A stretch of 8,656 nucleotides of DNA from Methanosarcinales archaeon (lineage in GTDB: Archaea > Halobacteriota > Methanosarcinia > Methanosarcinales > Methanogasteraceae). Below the pieces are notes generated by a model. That model did not search any database and was not told where the DNA came from. It worked only from the letters and a program-made list of their open reading frames with translations. Each line of letters begins with the position of its first letter. Positions within the stretch are counted from its first letter, which is position 1. The stretch covers positions 1 through 8,656 of the forward strand of contig DAOVGE010000213.1 in assembly GCA_030672605.1 (NCBI GenBank), read 5' to 3'. Made by a program: the position numbers and the translations under genes. Below, one piece after another: positions 1 through 5,761 of this stretch.

Positions 1-44
1 ACCAGTCATTACTCATAAATCCCATCTTAAAACAGATTACATTT

Positions 45-71
45 CTCTGTGACCCTCTGTGTTCCTCTGTG
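45..71. repeat. CTCTGTG array, three copies at exact 10-bp spacing
   Basis: CTCTGTG occurs at 45-51, 55-61 and 65-71, so all copies lie on the same face of the DNA helix. The three bases between copies vary. Only one orientation is present here. An inverted partner could lie beyond the left edge of the window, but none is visible. Confidence 0.85.
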
Positions 72-100
72 GTTTTATTCTCCATGTTTTATCCAGGATA

Positions 101-228
101 GCTCTTCTGCATCGATGCCCCATTTAGCAGAATGGGTGCCCTCTTGCCCATACAAAACAGAGAAGAGCCACACGGTTCATCCGACGAACCTTTAATCGTT
201 AATCGGAATGTACTCAATAACGTGTGGC
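101..228. repeat. Cluster of nested inverted repeats
   Basis: Several perfect short stems are packed together. GCTCTTCT (101-108) pairs with AGAAGAGC (161-168). Inside it lie the 10-bp palindrome GCATCGATGC (109-118) and a hairpin CCCATT/AATGGG (119-124 with 131-136, 6-base loop). Next, GCCACACG (167-174) pairs with CGTGTGGC (221-228), enclosing GGTTC/GAACC (174-178 with 186-190) and a tandem TTAATCG (192-198, 199-205). The two outer stems share bases 167-168, so they would compete. It could be a folded RNA, a decayed mobile element or chance. No RNA family was recognised. Confidence 0.5.
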
Positions 229-243
229 AAACAACTAACTCCC

Positions 244-315
244 AATCTGTGAAATCAGTGTTAATCTGTGGCTAAAAGTCATATCAACCACTGTTTTACA
301 CAGATTACACTGATT
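244..315. repeat. AATCTGTG/CACAGATT phased inverted array
   Basis: The left arm has AATCTGTG (244-251), AATCAGTG (253-260) and AATCTGTG (263-270). The right arm has CACAGATT (299-306) and CACTGATT (308-315), the reverse complements of the last two left units in mirrored order. Unit spacing is 9-10 bp and the middle spacer is 28 bases (271-298). The left arm has one extra base between units, so the arms pair with a one-base bulge. The architecture resembles the elements at 5443-5527 and 5846-5928 with a different unit sequence. Confidence 0.8.
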
Positions 316-510
316 CCACCAATCTAATCGTACACGCGTTGCCAGAGTAACGTCATGCTCTTCAACCAGCCAGAAGAAAGATGAATCATGTCCGATATAT
401 TAATTTTTAGGAAATCCATGAATGTCTTCATGCCCCCGAAATCTTCATATACCTCAGGCGACCAGATATCACTTGTGATGTTGCGTGATTGATTGCCAAC
501 ACAATTTTTT

Positions 511-576
511 TTTCTCTGACCGAGAAAAGTTTTTGATCTGGAAGATAAATTTTCCTGACCTAAAAAAAGTTCTTGC
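511..576. repeat. Degenerate direct repeat just upstream of the KaiC promoter
   Basis: Two similar stretches, about 511-535 and 551-576, share a pyrimidine run, then CTGACC (516-521 and 555-560), then an A-rich run and GTTNTTG. The first copy also forms a 7-bp stem TTTTCTC/GAGAAAA (510-516 with 522-528) around TGACC. The second copy abuts the TATA-like box, so the pair could bind a regulator. Both copies are A/T-rich, which lowers the weight of the similarity. Confidence 0.35.
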
Positions 577-592
577 GATTAGAAATATATAG
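576..592 (+). promoter_or_regulatory. Putative archaeal promoter of the KaiC operon
   Basis: An A/T box AAATATATAG (583-592) follows ATTAG, which could act as a B-recognition element. Transcription would be expected to start about 25 bases downstream, near 610-615, leaving a leader of about 35 bases before the ATG at 648. A weaker A/T stretch at 543-552 could give a longer leader. Confidence 0.5.
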
Positions 593-607
593 TGTGAGGA
601 TGTAGGA

Positions 608-643
608 ATGTACGGCACCATGCCCCCATACGTAAAAAGGTGA
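608..643 (+). CDS. Possible 11-codon leader peptide (uORF)
   Basis: The ATG at 608 opens an 11-codon frame (MYGTMPPYVKR) that stops at TGA 641-643. That stop lies inside the AGGTGATC Shine-Dalgarno site of the downstream ATPase gene. A purine-rich GAGGA (596-600) sits about 8 bases upstream of this ATG, a usable spacing. If translated, ribosomes ending here would terminate on the next gene's initiation site, giving coupling or attenuation. Against it, the best TATA box predicts a start near 610-615, which would exclude this ATG. A frame this short can also arise by chance. Confidence 0.2.
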   Translation: MYGTMPPYVKR

Positions 644-645
644 TC
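637..645 (+). promoter_or_regulatory. Strong Shine-Dalgarno site of the KaiC-like gene
   Basis: AAGGTGATC ends two bases before the ATG at 648. It matches the complement of the conserved archaeal 16S rRNA 3' end and fixes the start of the first gene. Confidence 0.85.
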
Positions 646-647
646 TT

Positions 648-2114
648 ATGAAACAGGTTCCAACCGGCATACCCGGACTGGATCAGATTCTGGATTCCGG
701 ATTCACGCGTCCATCCACTGTGTTAATCGCTGGCACAGCCGGAACAGGCAAGACAACATTTGCGATCCAGTCACTATTTGATGCGGCAAAAAATGGCGAG
801 ACATGCCTCTATTTTTCGGCGATATCCGAGCCTATTGCGATGCTCAGCGGATATATGTCAAACTTCAGCTTCTATGATCAATCGTTGTACGAGGAAGAGA
901 ATCTGATCTACTTCGATCTGAGTCAGGAGATTATGAAGAACAAGACGTATGATCTGCTGGACATAATCGAGGAGAATGTCGAGGCGATTCAGCCAGATCG
1001 CATCGCAATTGACCCGATCACGACGATGGACTTGCCGCTTGACGAAAGTGACCGCAGGCAGTTTTATTTTGATCTTTTTGTAGGAATGAAGGGCTGGAAT
1101 TCCCTTGTGCTGGTCACAGGCGAGTTCACTGAGAAAAATCTCCCGACAAGCCCGATCAGCTATGTTGCGGATGCAATCATCTACCTATCGAATGAACCGA
1201 GGAGAGGGCGACGTGTCCGGTATCTTGATATCTTGAAGATGCGTGGACAGGACTATGCGAGCGGCAAGCACGTGTACCGAATCACAAAGAGCGGCATCAT
1301 CACATATCCAAGCCTCATAACCACGGTCGGCGGAAACGGGATTGCTGCGCGCAAGCGGGTGAGTACCGGTATCACAGGACTTGACTGGATGTTACATGAC
1401 GGGCTCATCCACGGAACAACCACGCTCATCACAGGTCCCAGCGGAACCGGTAAGACCACTGCAGGCATGCAATTCATCCTCAATGGTGCGCGCAGCCACG
1501 AACCGGGATTGATCGTCTCGTTTGAGGAGACTGAAGCGGAACTGCGCAGAAACGCACTCTCGTTCGGATGGGATCTCAAATCTCTCGAGGACGATTCTAT
1601 GCTCCACATCCTGCATCCAAAAGATGATGAGGTCTACGTCAGTGAGAATCTGCTTCAGATACGCGACTATGTTGAGGAATTTGATGTGAAGCGAGTCGTG
1701 GTCGATTCAATCAACACCGGATTTACCGATATCTCGCCTGACGCCAATGATCCCGAGTATGTGTATAAATTATCGAGATATCTCAAATCAAAGAATATCA
1801 CAACAGTTCTCGTCAGCGAAACGAGAGACCTCCTTGGTTCAAAGAGGATTGCCGAGAACGATACATCGCATGTCATGGATACTGTTGTCATGCTCAGATA
1901 TGTGGAGATTGCGTCAGAACTGCGCAGGGCGATCTCGGTTCTCAAGATGCGCGGGAGTGCGCATGATACCGGGATTCACGAGATCGAGATTGATGATGGT
2001 GGAATCACTATAAAAACCGATGAAATGTCATTCAAGCATTATGAAGGTGTGTTCAGTGGAGTGCCGAGGTTGACCGGGGAAGAAGCATTTGGTGTAGCGT
2101 TCGGCAAGGGGTGA
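648..2114 (+). CDS. Double KaiC-domain (RAD55-like) ATPase
   Basis: A soluble protein of 488 residues with two RecA-fold KaiC domains, about 1-235 and 238-470. Domain 1 has Walker A GTAGTGKTT (29-37, K35) and Walker B IAID (D122). Domain 2 has Walker A GPSGTGKTT (263-271, K269), SFEE with the glutamate pair E293/E294 expected for hydrolysis, and Walker B VVVD (D353). In domain 1 the equivalent stretch reads SAISEP (57-62), so the glutamate pair is missing and the domain may mainly bind ATP. Both domains carry the KMRG motif typical of KaiC relatives. Such archaeal proteins are thought to be ATP-driven switches; no kaiA or kaiB lies nearby, so a clock role is not supported. It is first in an operon with two membrane proteins and a sensor kinase. 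The family call is firm; the function here is inferred. Confidence 0.95.
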   Translation: MKQVPTGIPGLDQILDSGFTRPSTVLIAGTAGTGKTTFAIQSLFDAAKNGETCLYFSAISEPIAMLSGYMSNFSFYDQSLYEEENLIYFDLSQEIMKNKTYDLLDIIEENVEAIQPDRIAIDPITTMDLPLDESDRRQFYFDLFVGMKGWNSLVLVTGEFTEKNLPTSPISYVADAIIYLSNEPRRGRRVRYLDILKMRGQDYASGKHVYRITKSGIITYPSLITTVGGNGIAARKRVSTGITGLDWMLHDGLIHGTTTLITGPSGTGKTTAGMQFILNGARSHEPGLIVSFEETEAELRRNALSFGWDLKSLEDDSMLHILHPKDDEVYVSENLLQIRDYVEEFDVKRVVVDSINTGFTDISPDANDPEYVYKLSRYLKSKNITTVLVSETRDLLGSKRIAENDTSHVMDTVVMLRYVEIASELRRAISVLKMRGSAHDTGIHEIEIDDGGITIKTDEMSFKHYEGVFSGVPRLTGEEAFGVAFGKG

Positions 2115-2122
2115 GTGTTGGG

Positions 2123-2395
2123 ATGGTGAGTATCGGGAGTGCCATTGAGATGTATTCCTTGATCACAGCGTCCGCCATAACATTGTTTCTCTTTGCGATT
2201 GGCAGGTTCTACCGGATAAAATTCGAGAGAGAGACCCACTACAGATGGTTTCTGGTGCCTGCGGTGATGCTTGTAGTGTCTGCGGTGATGCGCGCACTCA
2301 ATTACGATGGGATCATTCTCGGATGCGCGGGCGCGATACTGCTCCTGGTCCTCACTGTTATGTTGTACGGAACCATGATGGGGGTTGCGAAATGA
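2123..2395 (+). CDS. Small three-helix membrane protein A
   Basis: Not a named family that I recognise. The product is about 90 residues and mostly membrane: helix 1 around 10-30, a charged loop with KFERETHYRW, helix 2 around 41-59 and helix 3 around 64-86. The ATG at 2123 is chosen because GGTGA (2110-2114) lies 8 bases upstream. An in-frame GTG at 2111, overlapping the previous stop as GTGA, is the alternative and would add four residues. It lies between the KaiC-like gene and a second small membrane gene, which it overlaps by 4 bases. The tight coupling suggests it works with the ATPase or the histidine kinase, perhaps as a membrane anchor or sensor part. That role is inference. Confidence 0.75.
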   Translation: MVSIGSAIEMYSLITASAITLFLFAIGRFYRIKFERETHYRWFLVPAVMLVVSAVMRALNYDGIILGCAGAILLLVLTVMLYGTMMGVAK

Positions 2396-2691
2396 GTGGC
2401 GAGGTCTTATGGGCGGTTGTGGGTATCTCACTGATCTTTGCGCTGTACACGCTTGCACGATTCAGCGAGAAACTCGGATGTGCACTGCACATGAAACCGT
2501 ACTATATGGTGTACTATGTTGCCTCTCTCTTCATCTTCATAGACGTTCAGATCAAGTTGTGGAGTGTTTTGATGCCTGAGGTCACAATCGCAGCCTCGCA
2601 ATGGTGCAATGTGTTGACCGCGATCGGGATGACGCTTGCTCTGACGACCACGGTCAGGTACTGGGGATGGCTTTTGAGGACCTACCGTTGA
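2392..2691 (+). CDS. Small three-helix membrane protein B
   Basis: Not a named family that I recognise. The start is the ATG at 2392, overlapping the preceding stop as ATGA. The product has 99 residues with likely membrane helices at about 5-24, 38-58 and 72-94 and a basic C-terminus (LLRTYR). The frame stays open upstream to 2245, but that stretch overlaps protein A and does not look like protein. Helix 1 ends in ARF, as helix 1 of protein A ends in GRF, and both continue into a charged, aromatic-rich loop. The two may be distant tandem paralogues or halves of a six-helix unit. The histidine kinase gene starts one base after this stop, so co-expression is very likely. Confidence 0.77.
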   Translation: MSGEVLWAVVGISLIFALYTLARFSEKLGCALHMKPYYMVYYVASLFIFIDVQIKLWSVLMPEVTIAASQWCNVLTAIGMTLALTTTVRYWGWLLRTYR

Positions 2692-2692
2692 C

Positions 2693-4882
2693 ATGCGACT
2701 CCAATTCAAATTGATTCTCACGCTCGTTGCAATTTCGACCGTACCGTTCGGTATCATCGGGTATTACACATACGATTACTCAACCACATCGATAGAGGAG
2801 CATGCTCATCTACACCTGAAATCGGTTGCGCAGACCAGGGCAGATTCTATCAATTTGTCACTTGCACAGCAAATGGGCGCTGCGAAGGTGATCGCAAGAA
2901 CAACATCGATTGTCAATGGCGTTACGGTGATCAAGACCGCTAATACATCGAGTGAAGAGTACATGGATGCGATGGCTGAGATAGTGAATTTTGGAGATAT
3001 TATACGGGAGGAATTCGGAACCTTCGAGGAGGTATTCGTGCTGGATGAGAACGGAACCGTGATCGCATCCACCAATGGTGATGTCATCGGGGATGACAGA
3101 TCGTCGCGTGAGTATTATCGCGAGGGACTGAATCAGACCCACCTGACTGGCGTGTACGAATCCCCAACGATCAACATACTGACGATGCTCGTATCAACAC
3201 CGCTCATTCTTGATAACAGAACGACCGGAATTGTCGTTGGCAGGATCAACCTGACCACGATTCACAAGACGGTACGCGATCGCAAGCACCTTGATGAGAC
3301 CGGCAGGACATATCTGGTTGATTGTGATAGCAGGCTCATCAGCGGTTCAACGAGTGAGAATGTGACGGTACGCAATTCTGGCAAGAATTACTGCGGAATC
3401 TACAATCGTGGCGGAAGAGAGGTCATCGGCGCTCAGGTGAAGACATCTGATCCCGGGTGGTATCTGCTCGTTGAGCAAGATTATGATGAAACGTTGCTCG
3501 CTTTGCACACGTTGCTCGAACGGGCAGCTCTGGTTACGATCGGCGTTCTTCTGCTGATCGGCATCTTCTCTGTTCTCATCACCAGACAGGTCACGAGACC
3601 GATCAGACGGCTGTATGAGGGCGCAGAGGCAGTGGCGAGGGGCAACTATCTGGTACAGGTTCCAGTGGTTACGAATGACGAGATCGGCACGCTCACGATG
3701 CGGTTCAACAGGATGGTGTCCGAACTGGAGGGGGCGCACAGGAGACTGAAGGATCGAATCGCCATGGTCAATCGTGATCTCGAGAACCAGCGGATAAAGC
3801 TTGTGAGTGTTATTCAGAGTATGCCGGACTGTGTCTTCGCAACCGACAACGATTTCAAGATAACAATGTTCAACAGAGCATGCGAGGAGTTTACAGGCAT
3901 CGCAGCAGAAGACGCCGTCGGGAAGCTCTGCCATGAGGTCTTCCTGACCGACGCGTGCAAGATGCGATGCCGGCTCAGAGAATCGGTCGATGATTGCGCA
4001 AACGGCGTCTGCTGGGAGATGTATGTTACCGACCGGAGCGGTCGCAGTGTTCCGATCATGACATGCGGCGCACCGCTGCGTGACACAGACGGTGTAGTAA
4101 TCGGCTATGTGGAGGTTTTGAGGGATGTCACCGAGCTCAAGAGTGTGACCGATGAACTGCGAAGAGCAAACAAGGAGTTGAGAAAGCTCGATCAGCTCAA
4201 GACAGACTTCATGAACATCGCATCCCACGAACTGCGAACCCCGCTTACGTCGATTCGTGGGTTCACCGAGTTTGTAGCTGATGGGATGCTCGGAGACCTG
4301 AATGAGAAGCAAAAAGAGGCTCTTTCAAGGGTTATATCAAACAGTGACCGGTTGCTGCGGTTGATTGCAAACATGCTCGACATATCAAAGATACGTTCGG
4401 GGAAACTGGAACTGAAGACCGTTGAACTGAACCTATCCAACCTGCTCAGAGAGGCTGTGGCAGAGATGGAACTGATTGCACGGGAGAAGAATATTTCATG
4501 CATATCGGACATTCCTGATGGTATCGTGATTACAGGAGACTATGACCGAATCGAGCAGGTCTTTGTGAATCTGCTCAGCAATGCGATCAAGTTTACAGTG
4601 GAAGGCGGCAATGTATCGGTTACCGCAATCGAGCAAGAGGAGTGCGATTGCGTCAGAATACTTGTCAGCGACACCGGAATCGGAATTGCACCGGAGGATC
4701 TGGAGCACATCTTTGAGGAGTTCTGGCAGGTTGAGAAGGGTAAAGGCACCGGACTTGGTCTCATGATCACGGCAAACATCATCCGCGAGCACAGCGGCGC
4801 GATATGGGCAACGAGCGAGGTTGGTTCTGGCAGCACGTTCGGGGTCCGGCTGCCGAGGGGTGGTGCAGGGGTGCCGGAGTAG
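2693..4882 (+). CDS. Membrane sensor histidine kinase (dCache-HAMP-PAS-HisKA-HATPase)
   Basis: The product has 729 residues. A membrane helix (about 6-26) is followed by an extracytoplasmic double-Cache sensor region (about 30-275), a second helix (about 279-297), a HAMP linker (298-350), a short coiled coil, a PAS domain (about 370-482), a second coiled linker, then the kinase core. The H-box SHELRTP gives the phosphorylated residue H512. N-box residues are N626 and N630, G1 is DTGIG (660-664), the F-box is near 674-678 and G2 is GKGTGLGL (683-690). All catalytic motifs are intact. The PAS domain is cysteine-rich (C380, C397, C413, C422, C426, C435, C440, C458), suggesting redox or metal sensing. 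No response regulator lies in the window. GAGGA (2676-2680) is the likely ribosome site. Family certain; ligand and partner unknown. Confidence 0.97.
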   Translation: MRLQFKLILTLVAISTVPFGIIGYYTYDYSTTSIEEHAHLHLKSVAQTRADSINLSLAQQMGAAKVIARTTSIVNGVTVIKTANTSSEEYMDAMAEIVNFGDIIREEFGTFEEVFVLDENGTVIASTNGDVIGDDRSSREYYREGLNQTHLTGVYESPTINILTMLVSTPLILDNRTTGIVVGRINLTTIHKTVRDRKHLDETGRTYLVDCDSRLISGSTSENVTVRNSGKNYCGIYNRGGREVIGAQVKTSDPGWYLLVEQDYDETLLALHTLLERAALVTIGVLLLIGIFSVLITRQVTRPIRRLYEGAEAVARGNYLVQVPVVTNDEIGTLTMRFNRMVSELEGAHRRLKDRIAMVNRDLENQRIKLVSVIQSMPDCVFATDNDFKITMFNRACEEFTGIAAEDAVGKLCHEVFLTDACKMRCRLRESVDDCANGVCWEMYVTDRSGRSVPIMTCGAPLRDTDGVVIGYVEVLRDVTELKSVTDELRRANKELRKLDQLKTDFMNIASHELRTPLTSIRGFTEFVADGMLGDLNEKQKEALSRVISNSDRLLRLIANMLDISKIRSGKLELKTVELNLSNLLREAVAEMELIAREKNISCISDIPDGIVITGDYDRIEQVFVNLLSNAIKFTVEGGNVSVTAIEQEECDCVRILVSDTGIGIAPEDLEHIFEEFWQVEKGKGTGLGLMITANIIREHSGAIWATSEVGSGSTFGVRLPRGGAGVPE

Positions 4883-4887
4883 ACATA

Positions 4888-4907
4888 TCACCGAAAGTTT
4901 AATAATA
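4888..4907 (+). promoter_or_regulatory. Promoter of the Roadblock/LC7 gene
   Basis: GAAAG (4893-4897) as B-recognition element is followed directly by TTTAATAATA (4898-4907) as TATA box, close to the archaeal consensus. The predicted start lies near 4925-4930. TCACCGA (4888-4894) overlaps the B-recognition element and recurs in the downstream palindrome. The box begins only 16 bases after the kinase stop, so the gene can be expressed alone as well as by readthrough. Confidence 0.7.
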
Positions 4908-4928
4908 GTCTGAAATAAAATGTGAAGG

Positions 4929-4943
4929 TCGGTGAATCACCGA
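4929..4943. promoter_or_regulatory. Palindrome at the transcription start, possible operator
   Basis: TCGGTGA (4929-4935), one base, then TCACCGA (4937-4943) is a perfect inverted repeat with 7-bp arms. It sits at the predicted transcription start and its right arm overlaps the Shine-Dalgarno GAGGGG (4942-4947) of the next gene. A third copy of TCACCGA lies at 4888-4894. It could be a repressor site or a leader hairpin covering the ribosome site. Confidence 0.5.
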
Positions 4944-4956
4944 GGGGATTTGTTGC

Positions 4957-5316
4957 ATGACCATAATGACCGCACTCAATAAGGCGTTGTCAGATCTGCA
5001 TCTGATGGCTGCAATCGAGGCAAGTGCGATAGCAAGCCGGAATGGCGTATTGATTGCGCAGAACGCGCCAAGGGACGCGAGCACATTTGCCGCCATGGCG
5101 GCAACGATGCTCGGAGCCGCAGAGATTACAGCTGTTGGACTGGACAAACAGGTGCCTGACCGCATGATCGTTGAATCCAGGCGGGGGCGACTGATCGTCA
5201 TGGGTGCTGGCAGACAGATGCTTCTGGCGACACTGGTCGAACCGGACACGAATCTTGGTATGGTGCTTGTGGAACTCGAGAAAACGATTGAGAGGATCTG
5301 TGGTATCGTTTCGTAG
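4957..5316 (+). CDS. Roadblock/LC7 domain protein
   Basis: A protein of 119 residues that is a single Roadblock/LC7 domain over its full length, the usual size for stand-alone archaeal members. Family-typical stretches are SRNGVLIA (27-34), the helix FAAMAATMLGAAE (44-56), MIVESRRGRLIVMGAG (69-84) and the closing VEPDTNLGMVL segment (93-103). Bacterial relatives such as MglB act on small Ras-like GTPases, and archaeal ones are often found beside signalling genes. No small GTPase gene is present here. The start at 4957 is supported by GAGGGG nine bases upstream; the ATG at 4966 is a less likely alternative. It follows the kinase operon by 74 bases with its own promoter, so a part in the same signalling module is plausible but inferred. 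Confidence 0.93.
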   Translation: MTIMTALNKALSDLHLMAAIEASAIASRNGVLIAQNAPRDASTFAAMAATMLGAAEITAVGLDKQVPDRMIVESRRGRLIVMGAGRQMLLATLVEPDTNLGMVLVELEKTIERICGIVS

Positions 5317-5421
5317 GTCGATTACGTCGAAGGTGGGGATGTGACGGAAAAATGGTATCCCAACTGTTTCTGGCTCTTTGGTAATTTGCGTTGCAAGCGT
5401 CTCGTAGATGAATTGTGCTTG

Positions 5422-5448
5422 CGTGATCTTACGTGCTTAGAGATCACG
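5422..5448. repeat. 8-bp inverted repeat overlapping the CACGAAT array
   Basis: CGTGATCT (5422-5429) is perfectly complementary to AGATCACG (5441-5448), with an 11-base loop. The right arm includes the first CACGAAT unit, so this hairpin would compete with folding of the large array. Confidence 0.6.
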
Positions 5449-5527
5449 AATGACACGAATAAACGAATTTCACGCATGTTAAACCGGAATAAATTCGTGC
5501 CATTCGTCCATTCGTGAAATTCGTGAT
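5443..5527. repeat. CACGAAT phased inverted array (4 + 4 units)
   Basis: Left arm units: CACGAAT (5445), CACGAAT (5454), ACGAAT preceded by A (5462) and CACGCAT (5471). Right arm units: ATTCGTG (5493), ATTCGTC (5502), ATTCGTG (5510) and ATTCGTG (5519). Spacing is 9, 8, 9 in both arms, with a 15-base spacer (5478-5492). The 35-base arms pair at 28 positions. Six of the seven mismatches are the 2-base linkers between units and the seventh is the C in CACGCAT. Confidence 0.9.
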
Positions 5528-5761
5528 AAAAACTGCCAGAAACAGACCAAATTTCCGTAAAACCCCTTGAAACTAGAGTGTGATGAGTTGGGTAAATAAC
5601 CGATATGATGGGTCGTTTGAATACTTTCACGCGAGATACCAGAGACCCCTGTTTCTGAGATGAGGAGAAGATATTAGAGGGATGTTAGGGCTGCTTATTC
5701 TTAAGATATGTTGAGAAGGTACTTACTCAATATTGTGTGGATATCCGCGTATAACACCACG

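Larger units (their letters stand above)
1..647. other. Non-coding region upstream of the KaiC operon
   Basis: No convincing gene was found on either strand. The region holds, in order, a CTCTGTG triplet array (45-71), a set of nested inverted repeats (101-228), an AATCTGTG/CACAGATT inverted array (244-315), a degenerate direct repeat with a CTGACC core (511-535 and 551-576), a TATA-like box (583-592), a possible 11-codon leader ORF (608-643) and the Shine-Dalgarno site of the first gene. The stretch from about 316 to 500 shows nothing beyond a short TCAC/GTGA palindrome near 468-479. Confidence 0.8.
5344..5558. repeat. Outer inverted repeat of composite element 1
   Basis: CTGTTTCTGGC (5364-5374) is perfectly complementary to GCCAGAAACAG (5535-5545). 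Further out, 5344-5356 matches the reverse complement of ACCAAATTTCCGT (5546-5558) at 11 of 13 bases, with 7 extra bases (5357-5363) on the left only. The arms enclose the CACGAAT array. I see no target-site duplication, so a MITE-like origin is only one possibility. It lies about 30 bases past the Roadblock gene and could be transcribed as its 3' end. Confidence 0.7.

Noticed and set aside
45..71. Phased repeats as a CRISPR array
   Set aside because: Units of 7-8 bases separated by 1-3 bases leave no room for spacers, and no cas gene is present.
167..228. tRNA-like arm around GGTTC
   Set aside because: GGTTC pairs as a stem with GAACC instead of forming a T-loop, and no acceptor, D or anticodon arms fit.
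420..627. GAATGT...CATGCCCCC occurring at 420-437 and 606-627
   Set aside because: The two copies have different internal lengths and no other shared context, so chance is likely.
2245..2391. Longer N-terminus for small membrane protein B
   Set aside because: The added residues overlap protein A in another frame, are cysteine-rich and polar, and the ATGA overlap at 2392 gives a natural start.
3347..4312. Long minus-strand open frame opposite the histidine kinase
   Set aside because: It is antisense to intact conserved kinase and PAS motifs and has no recognisable domain.
5344..5558. Classification as a MITE
   Set aside because: No target-site duplication or recognisable transposase-type ends; left as a composite inverted repeat.
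5322..5630. Minus-strand open frame across the CACGAAT element
   Set aside because: It reads through the inverted repeats and has no protein-like conservation or ribosome site that I can see.
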